Part shown: positions 6,239 to 13,721 of the stretch, piece after piece
Numbering within the stretch: position 1 is the stretch's first letter
Layout: every line of letters begins with the position of its first letter
From: a virus
IMG/VR virus record: IMGVR_UViG_3300023274_000003
Span: 1-56,391 of that record
Length of the DNA stretch: 56,391 bases
Reading direction: 5' to 3' (one strand)
The notes under the pieces: generated by a model
What the model was told of the DNA's origin: nothing
The model's database searches: none
Seen by the model: only the letters and a program-made list of their open reading frames with translations
Position numbers and translations under genes: made by a program

Positions 6239-6618
6239 TGCGTTATCGTGTTTATGTCGATGGCTTGACCGCTGGGGATTAAGTTAAAGACGTCGAAGTG
6301 TTTTGAAATCAAATACACAACAACATCGTATGGAAATTTATTAACAGGTTTCTTTCTAATAAACCCATCTAAAATATCATATTGTGTTAAACTGTAAATC
6401 TCCTTACATTCTTCTACTGTCAAGTCTTTCATTGGTCGGAGAATAGGCTTTATAACTACGTATCCCACCATTTTATTAACTCCTAATGCACTATTGATAG
6501 TAATTGTGTCGTTACTAGGGTATTCGTCAATAGATAATTCCAAAATCTGTATAGGCTCTCCTTCATGTATAAGCCTCAACCCATAAGGCAAGTAAACTAC
6601 TAAGTTTTCTAGTTTCAT
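6235..6618 (-). CDS. Conserved phage hypothetical, 127 aa
   Basis: The N-terminal segment VVYLPYGLRL and a middle VVIKPILRPMKDLT match a protein family frequent in Bacteroidota phages in which a YLPYGL motif precedes a PILRP motif. Function is unknown. It is translationally coupled to the 87-aa gene downstream. Confidence 0.65.
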   Translation of the reverse strand: MKLENLVVYLPYGLRLIHEGEPIQILELSIDEYPSNDTITINSALGVNKMVGYVVIKPILRPMKDLTVEECKEIYSLTQYDILDGFIRKKPVNKFPYDVVVYLISKHFDVFNLIPSGQAIDINTITQ

Positions 6619-6644
6619 GTTGTTAGTTGGTTAATCTGCTTGAA

Positions 6645-7133
6645 TTAAATACCTAACTTTTCTTTAATTTTCTTATCGGCTTTTGCATTGATACGGTCTT
6701 CGATATTTTTATCGGTCAGTTGGTATTCAATTTTATCCGCAGCAGAGTTGATAGCATCAATAACTACTTTCATTGTAGAATTAATTTTAGACTCTGCGTT
6801 GGCAATGATTTGCGGTTTGTCTGACAAAAGTTCTGTAACGGTGTCGTTAATTACCTTCTTTATGTCAGAAGATATTTCTTTTGCTATTAAATCTTTTACT
6901 TCGTTTCTCAACTCCCATGCTTCGTAATGTCTATTTTTAGGTTTAAAAACAAGGAGTTGCATTTCCTCTTTAATCTTTGCGTCTACTATTTCTCGTGTTG
7001 TCTGATTAATAGTAGCCCCAAGCCATTTTTTAGCAAATGCTGCCGCAACGCTTTGACGAACATCAAATTCTATTTGTGAATCTCCATTTAAAAGACGTTC
7101 TAATGCTGCTAAACTGTTGATTTGAATTTTCAT
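6645..7133 (-). CDS. Conserved phage hypothetical, 162 aa
   Basis: The protein starts MKIQINSLAALERLLNGDSQ and continues with a helical, charged body. The opening (NSLAALERLLNGD...FDVRQSV..AFAKKWL) resembles a family common in Bacteroidota phages. An upstream in-frame ATG at 7163 would place the start inside the terminator-like hairpin, so ATG 7133 is chosen. The gene directly follows kissing-loop RNA copy 2. Confidence 0.65.
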   Translation of the reverse strand: MKIQINSLAALERLLNGDSQIEFDVRQSVAAAFAKKWLGATINQTTREIVDAKIKEEMQLLVFKPKNRHYEAWELRNEVKDLIAKEISSDIKKVINDTVTELLSDKPQIIANAESKINSTMKVVIDAINSAADKIEYQLTDKNIEDRINAKADKKIKEKLGI

Positions 7134-7145
7134 AGTATTATTAAA

Positions 7146-7243
7146 TAAAGAAACCAGTCCCAAAAGATGCGAGGCTTTCGAAACTGGTTCTTTGGATTTT
7201 GTCGGTTAAGACAATTTCTTGTATCTGCTCGCATTCAGATATT
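7146..7243 (-). ncRNA. Kissing-loop RNA, copy 2
   Basis: On the minus strand, hairpin 1 (7222-7241, stem TATCTG/CAGATA) has the 8-nt loop AATGCGAG. Hairpin 2 (7147-7193) has an outer stem GAACCAGT/ACTGGTTTC, an inner stem AAAG/CTTT and the 8-nt loop CCTCGCAT. ATGCGAG in loop 1 pairs perfectly with CTCGCAT in loop 2 (7 bp). TTTCTTTATTT follows hairpin 2. The promoter at 7248-7277 puts the RNA start at hairpin 1. Predicted length is about 95 nt. Confidence 0.8.
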
Positions 7244-7247
7244 AACA

Positions 7248-7277
7248 CAAATATACTCTTAATTCTTAATATTCCAA
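7248..7277 (-). promoter_or_regulatory. Promoter of kissing-loop RNA copy 2
   Basis: On the minus strand TTG (7277-7275), a 19-bp spacer and TATATTTG (7255-7248) match the consensus exactly. The start is predicted near 7242, at the first base of hairpin 1. The promoter overlaps the end of the 53-aa HTH gene. Confidence 0.8.
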
Positions 7278-7427
7278 ACCTTCTTTACGAAAGAATTGAT
7301 AAATAGTGGCAGGGTTTCTATTTAATAATACAGCTATTCTATTGCCTGTATATCCTTGAAAATATAGCTTAATGATTAAAAGTTTTTCTTCCTTTATCAT
7401 TCTGTAAGGTTTACCTTCTCTGGTCAT
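7266..7427 (-). CDS. Small helix-turn-helix protein, 53 aa
   Basis: The gene encodes MTREGKPYRMIKEEKLLI followed by a predicted helix-turn-helix (FQGYTGNRIAVLLNRNPA, then TIYQFFRKEGL), similar in pattern to resolvase-type or sigma-like DNA-binding helices. The ATG overlaps the stop of the YopX gene as ATGA. A regulator role is inferred from the fold only. Confidence 0.6.
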   Translation of the reverse strand: MTREGKPYRMIKEEKLLIIKLYFQGYTGNRIAVLLNRNPATIYQFFRKEGLEY

Positions 7428-7768
7428 TTTTGCATAAGTTCTGGATTGTCATAAATATTACCAACAATCGTGCAAGAGTCGGACAAAACAGCTTCTTGCA
7501 TTAAGTAGATTGCGTTTTCAAATTCAATCTCTATTAACTCTTTCCCGTCGCTCCACTTATCCACAATGTCACCTTCATAAATACGGTTTTCGCCTTTATC
7601 TTTTAATCCGATATATTGACCTACCGTTTCTGGATATACTTCATATTTAACTCCAGCATTAAACGTGCTGACTATGTAATATATACCACCGATGGTAATA
7701 GTTAAGCTACCAATAGCCCAACTTTCGTTTTCCTTTCTTTTACCTCTGAATTTAATTTCTCTTTTCAT
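7424..7768 (-). CDS. YopX-family protein
   Basis: The N-terminus MKREIKFRGKR and the segments VGQYIGLKDKGENRIYEGDIV and IVGNIYDNPEL are the signature of the YopX family found in phages of Firmicutes and Bacteroidota. Length of 114 residues fits. The biochemical role is unknown. It overlaps the next genes on both sides in a tightly packed early operon. Confidence 0.88.
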   Translation of the reverse strand: MKREIKFRGKRKENESWAIGSLTITIGGIYYIVSTFNAGVKYEVYPETVGQYIGLKDKGENRIYEGDIVDKWSDGKELIEIEFENAIYLMQEAVLSDSCTIVGNIYDNPELMQK

Positions 7769-8003
7769 CTTGTATTTGTTGTTTAACTGTGGCGATTGCT
7801 TCCTTTAAAATCTTAATTCTTGCGTCCTTACCAGTTGGAAGTTGTTTTGAAGCTATTTCAAAAAGAACTATCAACTCTTCTGTAAAATCTAATTCGTGAA
7901 CATAAAGGAAATAATGATAATAACCCTGACAGATAACTCCACACCATTTTTCATAATCCGCTAAAGCTTGTTCATAAATCTCTAACTCCTGTTCTTTTGT
8001 CAT
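7752..8003 (-). CDS. Hypothetical protein, 83 aa
   Basis: The 83-residue acidic helical protein starts MTKEQELEIYEQALADYEKW. The pattern resembles a common small phage protein that precedes YopX-like genes. It overlaps the YopX start by 17 nt. No catalytic residues can be assigned. Confidence 0.6.
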   Translation of the reverse strand: MTKEQELEIYEQALADYEKWCGVICQGYYHYFLYVHELDFTEELIVLFEIASKQLPTGKDARIKILKEAIATVKQQIQDEKRN

Positions 8004-8173
8004 TGCTTTAATAGGTTTTGTAGGTTTTTAATAAATTGTCTCAAACATATTCTACGTTCATAGAGTTGTACTTCTCTTGTTGAGCCAATTTGTAATTTGG
8101 CTATTTCTACGCCTAGTATTTTTATTTCCTGTTCGTAACTGTTAATGAGTTCTTTTATTTTATTTTCTGTCAT
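8000..8173 (-). CDS. Small coiled-coil protein, 57 aa
   Basis: The gene encodes 57 residues (MTENKIKELINSYEQEIKIL and a basic C-terminal half) with heptad-like spacing of Ile and Leu. The stop overlaps the next ATG as ATGA, which supports it as a real gene. Function is unknown. Confidence 0.55.
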   Translation of the reverse strand: MTENKIKELINSYEQEIKILGVEIAKLQIGSTREVQLYERRICLRQFIKNLQNLLKQ

Positions 8174-8177
8174 GATT

Positions 8178-8363
8178 TTAATACTCGCTTAATGAATCTA
8201 ATATATTAGAAAATCTGCCTTTATTCTTTATGTCGTTTTCTATCCTAATACAAGCAAGAAAATCATTTTCTTGCTTCGCCTTTTCAAGTTCTAAAGTCTG
8301 TTCTATGATTTCTTTTCTATAAATATGAATAAATACCTCTATCTGTTTTTTTATTTTTCTCAT
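8178..8363 (-). CDS. Hypothetical coiled-coil protein, 61 aa
   Basis: The product has 61 residues with alternating Lys and Glu (EQTLELEKAKQENDFL), probably one long helix. No family is recognised. It lies 4 nt upstream of the 57-aa gene. Confidence 0.5.
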   Translation of the reverse strand: MRKIKKQIEVFIHIYRKEIIEQTLELEKAKQENDFLACIRIENDIKNKGRFSNILDSLSEY

Positions 8364-8376
8364 GTTTTTAATTATG

Positions 8377-8580
8377 TTAATAGTGCTTGCTGAATTGAAT
8401 TGCTTCTAGGTTACTGCCTACGGTGTCAAATGGTATTCTACAAATAGAATTTACAATTTTAGTTCGTTCCTCCTCGAACTCTTTAAAGTCTGAAATTGTA
8501 CCATTATCGCCAGCATTGTAAATAATAGAGGCTAGATATATTCTAATTGCTCTAACACGTTGCCTTTTAGTTAATTTCAT
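8377..8580 (-). CDS. Hypothetical small protein, 67 aa
   Basis: The protein starts with the basic segment MKLTKRQRVRAIRIYLA and continues with acidic residues. It is soluble and helical in appearance. No motif is recognised. Confidence 0.5.
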   Translation of the reverse strand: MKLTKRQRVRAIRIYLASIIYNAGDNGTISDFKEFEEERTKIVNSICRIPFDTVGSNLEAIQFSKHY

Positions 8581-8638
8581 TGTATTGAGTCTTTAAATTG
8601 TTTTATTGAAAGTATAGTATCGAAATTCTTTTCTTTTG

Positions 8639-8758
8639 CTACAACGTAATTGCCGTGTTTGTTGCAAGCGGATCGTTTTGATTCAAATAATCCACGACTA
8701 TCTGAAATTCTTCTGAGCCATCATTAAAGACAGCCCAGCTATAAGGGAGTTTGTTCAT
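8639..8758 (-). CDS. Short protein, 39 aa, similar to N-terminus of the 18491-18940 product
   Basis: The product MNKLPYSWAVFNDGSEEF continues to 39 residues. The pattern LP....VxNDGSxxFxxxVxxxLN matches the first 26 residues of the 149-aa protein at 18491-18940. The ATG overlaps the methyltransferase stop as ATGA. It is either a truncated paralogue or a short family member. Confidence 0.5.
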   Translation of the reverse strand: MNKLPYSWAVFNDGSEEFQIVVDYLNQNDPLATNTAITL

Positions 8759-9393
8759 GTAAATAAATTTTCTTGTTTAATAATTGGAACATCGAATAAA
8801 GGCATGGCTATTTCTTTTTGAAACCTTGCGTTCCCATCCCTGAAGTAATCTTCATCTATTTCAAAGCCCCAGAAATCAAAGCCTTTTTTATAGGCAGCAA
8901 TACGGCTTGATTGGGAGCCTAAATGAGTGTCAAGGATTTTATCTCCAATTTTAGCATAATTTTTTATTAGCCAATCGTATAAAGCTCGAGGCTTCTGGGT
9001 TGGATGAATCTTGTTTTTTTCGTCTTGAACTGATTTTCTAAATATTTTATTCGCACCATCGAAAGATGTCCATGCAAAGTCGAACATTCCGAAACTTAGT
9101 GCTTCAGGTTGCATCTTATCCCAAATTACACAGTGCTTAGTTGGGGGAAGTGCGTAATAATTACCCCCCCAAATAATTTGATTTTTTGAAACTCTAAATA
9201 ATTCATCGAAGTAATTCATACTTATAGGCTCGTCGTCCCAGTTTTTGGCTTTTAATCCCTTATCTGTTACCAATCTTGGACTTTTTCCTATTCCTATTCC
9301 AAACTCTGGATCCACAATAGCCAAATCGAAAAACTTATCAGGGAATCTTTTCATGCCTTCGACACAATCTGAATTAAATACTTCGCTTATCAT
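8755..9393 (-). CDS. Adenine-specific DNA methyltransferase (D12/N4-N6 type)
   Basis: The 212-residue protein has the catalytic-loop motif IV as DPEF (residues 28-31) near the N-terminus and the SAM-binding motif region DTHLGSQSS late in the chain, preceded by HPTQKP. This is the permuted order of many phage N6-adenine or N4-cytosine methyltransferases. The segment YFDELFRVSKNQIIWGGNYY is typical of the phage subfamily. The motif has Glu where most enzymes have the second Pro of DPPY. It probably protects phage DNA from restriction. The target site cannot be read from sequence. Confidence 0.88.
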   Translation of the reverse strand: MISEVFNSDCVEGMKRFPDKFFDLAIVDPEFGIGIGKSPRLVTDKGLKAKNWDDEPISMNYFDELFRVSKNQIIWGGNYYALPPTKHCVIWDKMQPEALSFGMFDFAWTSFDGANKIFRKSVQDEKNKIHPTQKPRALYDWLIKNYAKIGDKILDTHLGSQSSRIAAYKKGFDFWGFEIDEDYFRDGNARFQKEIAMPLFDVPIIKQENLFT

Positions 9394-9426
9394 TATCTTA
9401 AAGATTTAGATGGTAAATTAAAATGG

Positions 9427-9618
9427 TTACTTAATAATAATTTCATTGCCCATAACTGGTTCAATCTGAATTGTGCATCTTTCTTGATGAAACTTATTTA
9501 TCACTATTTCACCAAACTTGTTTTCTGAAATTCTAAACTCTGAACCTAAGTCATTGTAAACTTTTAGATAGGTACATTCAACTGGTTCTTCTTGGGCTCT
9601 GTTAGTTTTGATTGTCAT
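9427..9618 (-). CDS. Hypothetical protein, 63 aa
   Basis: The 63-residue protein looks beta-rich (VECTYLKVYNDLGSEFRI) with no Cys cluster or membrane segment. It lies between DnaB and the methyltransferase in the minus-strand operon. No family is recognised. Confidence 0.55.
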   Translation of the reverse strand: MTIKTNRAQEEPVECTYLKVYNDLGSEFRISENKFGEIVINKFHQERCTIQIEPVMGNEIIIK

Positions 9619-9652
9619 TGTCTTAGTGATTTTGCATTTGATGGTAAAGTAA

Positions 9653-9805
9653 TTACTTGCGCTTTTTGATTAACTTATAATACTCTTTGTCAATGTCTTG
9701 ACGAGATGTATTATCCATTATTACGTTCCAACCTTCTTTTAAAGGTTCTGAAATATGAGCCACATGGTAGGCTCTTTGTTTTGAGTTGTATTCTAATCTA
9801 AACAT
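9653..9805 (-). CDS. Hypothetical small basic protein, 50 aa
   Basis: The gene encodes MFRLEYNSKQRAYHVAHI and a basic C-terminus rich in Lys (YYKLIKKRK). It fills the gap after dnaB and begins 4 nt from the helicase stop. Function is unknown. Confidence 0.5.
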   Translation of the reverse strand: MFRLEYNSKQRAYHVAHISEPLKEGWNVIMDNTSRQDIDKEYYKLIKKRK

Positions 9806-9809
9806 AGTT

Positions 9810-11264
9810 TTAAAAGTCAAATTCTACCGGTGCGACATTTGGAAAAGGATTCGATATAGGATGATGATAATTAATTACTTCATTAGGTTTATTTGCATAA
9901 AAGTTATTAGTGGGTAAATCGTGATACCATACAACCACATCTTTTTTGCCGTTTCGGTTCTTGGCAAAATCCCCTACCATGAGTTTCTTAGTTGATAATG
10001 TTTGAGGTTCGCCTTCTAGGTTTAAGTCTACGTATTCTAAGTCGTTATCCTCCGGCCTCCAAAGCATTAGCACTACGTCAGCATCGCTTTCTATATCTCC
10101 CGATCCTCTGAAATCTGCAATAGAGGGACGGCCGTTTCTTTTTTCTGCTTCACGGTTCAAAGAGGAAATAACTACAATAGGCATATTTAAAGATTTAGTT
10201 AATTTCTGTAACTTATCAGAACAATAAGTAACTGCCCGCATCACCTCTTTATATTCGGTGGGTATTTTTTGAATAAAGTCTATAAATATAACTTCCACCC
10301 CATACTTAGAAACCCATAATTGAGAAGTAGAAGAAATTTCTTCCATTGATTTCGGATTATCGTTATAATAAATAGGCAAGTCTTTCACTTTGGCGATAGC
10401 ATTCTGAACCTGGACTAGATTTTTCATATCTATTTCTTCCGGCACGAAAGAGTCGTTTGTGTAAAGACCTTCTAATTCACTTACCACCATTCTATTCGTA
10501 ATATCTTCGGCTGACATTTCTAAACTAAAACAACCTACGGCAATTCCTTCTTTACCCATTTCTTTCATCATAGCGGAAATCAAAGCAGATTTTCCAACAG
10601 AAGGTCTAGCACCTATGTAGACAAGTTTGTTTTGACCCCTCCTTAGTTTTAAACGAGAATCCAGGAAAGGAAAACCACAAGACATTTGCTTTGATTCTCT
10701 GGAGTTACCTAAATCCTTAATCGTCTGATTTAAGATTGAAAGATTCGTTTTTTGTCTGCCTCTAAAGATTGACTGACTAATTTTACTCACTCCTTCTATC
10801 TCATTAGAAAGTACTTCAAAAACGTCTGAAGTGTCATCAAATGCACTTTTAATAGTATCCTCTGCATTTTCAATCAAAGCACGTTTAACGGCTGTTTGCT
10901 GAACGATACGAGCATTATATTCATAGCTTGAATAAGAAACTTCACTTTCTTTTACTAATCTGAAAAGATACTGTACCCCTCCGACAAATTCAAGTTCTCC
11001 GTTTTGTCTTAAATCGTTCATTACACTAAGAGTGTCTACAGGCTCAAACTTAGATTTTAACCTTACGATTGCATTAAAAATCCTTTGGTTACAGTCTTTA
11101 TAAAACGCCTCTGCCTGTAAGATATTAAAAACAGATTCTATGATCTGAGGTGATGAAATCATTGCACCTATCACCGCTTCTTCTAGTTCTATGGCTTGCG
11201 GTGGTAATTTGCCGGAACTTAGAATTGATTGTTTTTCTAAAGGTTTTTTTGTTCTCTTATCCAT
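9810..11264 (-). CDS. dnaB: Replicative DNA helicase, DnaB-type
   Basis: The 484-residue protein has a DnaB N-terminal domain (LPPQAIELEEAVIGAMI, residues 20-36) and a RecA-like C-terminal domain with Walker A GARPSVGKSA (218-227) and Walker B VEVIFIDFIQ (about 315). LNREAEKRNGRPSIADFRGS is the conserved H3/H4 region. It unwinds DNA at the phage fork as a hexamer. It overlaps the DUF6291-like gene by 8 nt, and that protein may act in loading. Length fits full-size DnaB. Confidence 0.95.
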   Translation of the reverse strand: MDKRTKKPLEKQSILSSGKLPPQAIELEEAVIGAMISSPQIIESVFNILQAEAFYKDCNQRIFNAIVRLKSKFEPVDTLSVMNDLRQNGELEFVGGVQYLFRLVKESEVSYSSYEYNARIVQQTAVKRALIENAEDTIKSAFDDTSDVFEVLSNEIEGVSKISQSIFRGRQKTNLSILNQTIKDLGNSRESKQMSCGFPFLDSRLKLRRGQNKLVYIGARPSVGKSALISAMMKEMGKEGIAVGCFSLEMSAEDITNRMVVSELEGLYTNDSFVPEEIDMKNLVQVQNAIAKVKDLPIYYNDNPKSMEEISSTSQLWVSKYGVEVIFIDFIQKIPTEYKEVMRAVTYCSDKLQKLTKSLNMPIVVISSLNREAEKRNGRPSIADFRGSGDIESDADVVLMLWRPEDNDLEYVDLNLEGEPQTLSTKKLMVGDFAKNRNGKKDVVVWYHDLPTNNFYANKPNEVINYHHPISNPFPNVAPVEFDF

Positions 11265-12096
11265 AGTTTTTAATTGAGGTTGATTTTGTCTTTACTTTTA
11301 GTTCTTTAGCGGCCCTTTTCTTGAAAGAGTTAAACACGTGCTGAATCTCATTAAATCCTTTGAACTTGTATTCGTTAAGTAATCCGTTCATGACATGGAA
11401 TAAGTCAGTTTTTAAGGCATTTTCGGAATTGTCACTTGATGAATAATCTTTTATAATTTTTAATTCTTGATAAAGTAGATTGAAACTACCCTCTATTTTC
11501 GATTTTAAAGTACCTAGAAACTGATTAGTATCATAAGGATATAGTTCGTATTCTACCCTTATTAAATCGCTTCTTACAGTGGCTATATTGTTAGCTAAGG
11601 TTACTATGTATTCTTCTGCATTTATTCTAGTAGGCATTCTTTCGTAATAGTATTCCTTATGAGTAAGAAAGAGACTTACGGATTCTTTATAATCTAAATC
11701 CTTATAAGAAGAAAGTTTTGGCGATGACGACGAATCACTATCATTGTCATTATCACTATCTTTTTCATTCTTACTTTCACTATCATTATCGGCTTTCTGT
11801 GGGTTTTGTTGGGTTCGAGAAAAACCGACTGGGTTATTTGGGTTTTGTTGGGTTATTGGTCTGCCTCCTTTTTCTCCATTCTTTTTATTTCTTTCTACTA
11901 CTGCATCGTACTTTTGATTGTCTCTATCAAATTGATTTTTGAAAGAAGTAAATATAATGTCTGTAAATTGGTCTAGGTTCAATTCTTTTCCTCTATTATA
12001 GTCAATGATAGCCTGAAACAAATTAGCCTTCATTTCAACCGTCAATTTGTCTACAATATCCAAGCTATCTAAATGCAGTATAAAGGATTTCTTCAT
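11257..12096 (-). CDS. DUF6291-like replication-associated protein
   Basis: The N-terminal 75 residues (FILHLDSLDIVDKLTVEMKA... through NKKNGEKGGRP) match the DUF6291 pattern found in phage replication initiators or loaders. A Ser/Asp/Asn-rich linker follows (about residues 110-130), then a helical C-terminal domain of about 150 residues. The gene overlaps dnaB, which fits a helicase loader or replisome-organiser role. That role is inferred from position, not from motifs. Confidence 0.7.
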   Translation of the reverse strand: MKKSFILHLDSLDIVDKLTVEMKANLFQAIIDYNRGKELNLDQFTDIIFTSFKNQFDRDNQKYDAVVERNKKNGEKGGRPITQQNPNNPVGFSRTQQNPQKADNDSESKNEKDSDNDNDSDSSSSPKLSSYKDLDYKESVSLFLTHKEYYYERMPTRINAEEYIVTLANNIATVRSDLIRVEYELYPYDTNQFLGTLKSKIEGSFNLLYQELKIIKDYSSSDNSENALKTDLFHVMNGLLNEYKFKGFNEIQHVFNSFKKRAAKELKVKTKSTSIKNYG

Positions 12097-12138
12097 TGTT
12101 TAATTAATCAAAAGTCAAAATCAATGTTTTTATAGTTG

Positions 12139-12147
12139 TGTGGATAA
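12139..12147 (-). promoter_or_regulatory. DnaA box
   Basis: TTATCCACA on the minus strand lies in the gap between the ParB-like gene and the replication protein gene. Confidence 0.45.
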
Positions 12148-12152
12148 GTAGA

Positions 12153-12956
12153 CTAAATAGCTTTAGGAAATTCTTCTTTTTTTGAATCGAAAACCAATAA
12201 TTTTACCTCCCGATTAGACCTGAAATTATTCCATGTTTTAAGAATGAGCGCAGTTATAATTTGCTTTGGCAACTTAGAGACAGCCATTTTATCGTTAATG
12301 AGTTTATTTCTAAGTAAGACAATCGATTTGTTTTCTATGTCCATTCCGGTACAAAGTTGGTTCATAAATCTCTCGCAGTAATCTTGATTTATATCATTTA
12401 AGAACAAATACAGTCCACCGATTACGCTACCAACAAGGATATTGCTGAATTGATTTGACAAATTACACGCAACGCTAGATATGTGGTCGTAATATGTTGG
12501 ATTTTTATTATATTCAGCCAGCAAAACAGAGTTCGTTAATTTAGTATTATTCTTGCTTCTGTAATAAGCTAACCCGAGACGCAATGTTAAATAAAAATTA
12601 ATTATGGAAGCGGTTCTACTTGCGCTCTTTACATTTCCAATAGAAAAGGTATCTGAAGCGGTTCTCTTTACGCCTGTGTCCAAAACATCAAAAATATCTT
12701 TGGATAACCCGTAGGCAAAACTAAAAGCAATTGGCTTGTTTGCTTTAATGACTGCCATCATTCTGTGTTGACCATCAAGTAAAACGCCATCAGAAGACAC
12801 CTTTATAAACTCTCCGGTGTTTTCTTTCCACCTGCCGGAAATCATATCTTCAGCATACCTAAGTACGACAGATTCCTTTATCTGCCTGTTAATTGTGTTA
12901 TTCCCTAAAAAGTCCTTTGCTAATTCAGGGGTTACTAAGACTTGTTTAATTTCCAT
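12153..12956 (-). CDS. ParB-like nuclease/partition-fold protein
   Basis: The 267-residue protein has a ParB/sulfiredoxin-like core with GEFIKVSSDGVLLDGQHRMM (DGQHR at 61-65), a phosphate-binding motif of the fold. The remainder is helical and resembles phage proteins annotated as ParB-like. No ParA partner is found nearby. It lies between the candidate origin and the helicase genes. It may act on DNA near the origin, but activity is unproven. Confidence 0.75.
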   Translation of the reverse strand: MEIKQVLVTPELAKDFLGNNTINRQIKESVVLRYAEDMISGRWKENTGEFIKVSSDGVLLDGQHRMMAVIKANKPIAFSFAYGLSKDIFDVLDTGVKRTASDTFSIGNVKSASRTASIINFYLTLRLGLAYYRSKNNTKLTNSVLLAEYNKNPTYYDHISSVACNLSNQFSNILVGSVIGGLYLFLNDINQDYCERFMNQLCTGMDIENKSIVLLRNKLINDKMAVSKLPKQIITALILKTWNNFRSNREVKLLVFDSKKEEFPKAI

Positions 12957-13014
12957 CTTTATATTTTTTTAATTAAAATTATGAACACGTTGTAAACTAA
13001 ACGGGCAAAAAAAA

Positions 13015-13170
13015 TTACTTAACGGTTAGAATGATAAATGTTATCCCGTCAATAGTTAATGTATTAAGCTCTTTTTGCTTAATTCTCTTGTAAATTGTCG
13101 TTCTGCTGAGTTCGTAAATTTTAGCATAGTTACTAATTGTCAGCATTTTTGGCAACTGTAATTTTTCCAT
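13015..13170 (-). CDS. Excisionase/HTH-17-like DNA-binding protein, 51 aa
   Basis: From ATG 13170 the product is MEKLQLPKMLTISNYAKIY followed by LSRTTIYKRIKQKEL, a winged helix-turn-helix of the excisionase/MerR-like (HTH_17) type. The promoter at 13174-13203 starts transcription at or within a few bases of this ATG, so the mRNA may be leaderless. A longer in-frame start at 13203 would lie upstream of the promoter -7 box and is rejected. Confidence 0.7.
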   Translation of the reverse strand: MEKLQLPKMLTISNYAKIYELSRTTIYKRIKQKELNTLTIDGITFIILTVK

Positions 13171-13173
13171 GTA

Positions 13174-13203
13174 CAAATATAGGTAAATGAACAATATGTT
13201 CAA
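13174..13203 (-). promoter_or_regulatory. Promoter of the HTH/ParB/replication operon
   Basis: On the minus strand TTG (13203-13201), a 19-bp spacer and TATATTTG (13181-13174) match the consensus exactly. The -7 box ends 3 bases before the HTH ATG, so the transcript is close to leaderless. Confidence 0.75.
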
Positions 13204-13262
13204 ACTATTTTCTTATTTTTATTTTATCCACAAGTTATCAACAATTACTTATTAATAATCAA
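13204..13262. other. Candidate replication origin with paired DnaA boxes
   Basis: This very AT-rich 59-bp gap holds TTATCCACA (13224-13232) and TTATCAACA (13235-13243), two DnaA-type boxes 2 bp apart in the same orientation. It lies immediately upstream of the operon encoding HTH, ParB-like, replication and DnaB proteins. Origin function is inferred from this clustering. Confidence 0.45.
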
Positions 13263-13685
13263 TTATTCTATAATCAAGTTGAAGTCTACCGTCAAAAAAT
13301 AATCTATGGTATTTGTAAACCCTAACTCTTTGTGAAGGATGGCGTGAGCTTTTTTAGGATAATAGTCATTATACTTTACCAGTTTTTTAATAATTTCTAT
13401 TTCTTCTTTCTGTTTTTGGGCGGGGTCTTTTTTGTAGAAATGCAAATAAATGTCACAAGAGGTTTTTTCATTTATATCTGTAAAGGTAATATACCCTATT
13501 CTTATAACAATCTTATCTAATTCCCATACTTTCCCGTCAATTCTATATGTTTTTCCATAGTCGTGCTTTTGTCTGACTTTTTCTTTTATTATTCTTTCAA
13601 TATTTTCTTTTAGGGTCGTTGCTACGGATTCGGCATTTTGCACATTTAAATATGCGTCTCTGAGTTTTTCTATATACCAATTCAT
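13263..13685 (-). CDS. Hypothetical protein, 140 aa
   Basis: The 140-residue protein starts MNWYIEKLRDAYLNVQNAES with a helical, charged N-terminus, a beta-rich middle and a Tyr/Lys-rich C-terminal part. No motif is recognised. It lies just upstream of the candidate origin. Confidence 0.6.
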   Translation of the reverse strand: MNWYIEKLRDAYLNVQNAESVATTLKENIERIIKEKVRQKHDYGKTYRIDGKVWELDKIVIRIGYITFTDINEKTSCDIYLHFYKKDPAQKQKEEIEIIKKLVKYNDYYPKKAHAILHKELGFTNTIDYFLTVDFNLIIE

Positions 13686-13721
13686 ACTTTTAATACTGTT
13701 TATAAGTAAATACCTAATTGA

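Noticed and set aside
11728-11790. Low-complexity repeat as a regulatory element
   Set aside because: It encodes the Ser/Asp/Asn linker of the DUF6291-like protein, so it is coding low complexity.
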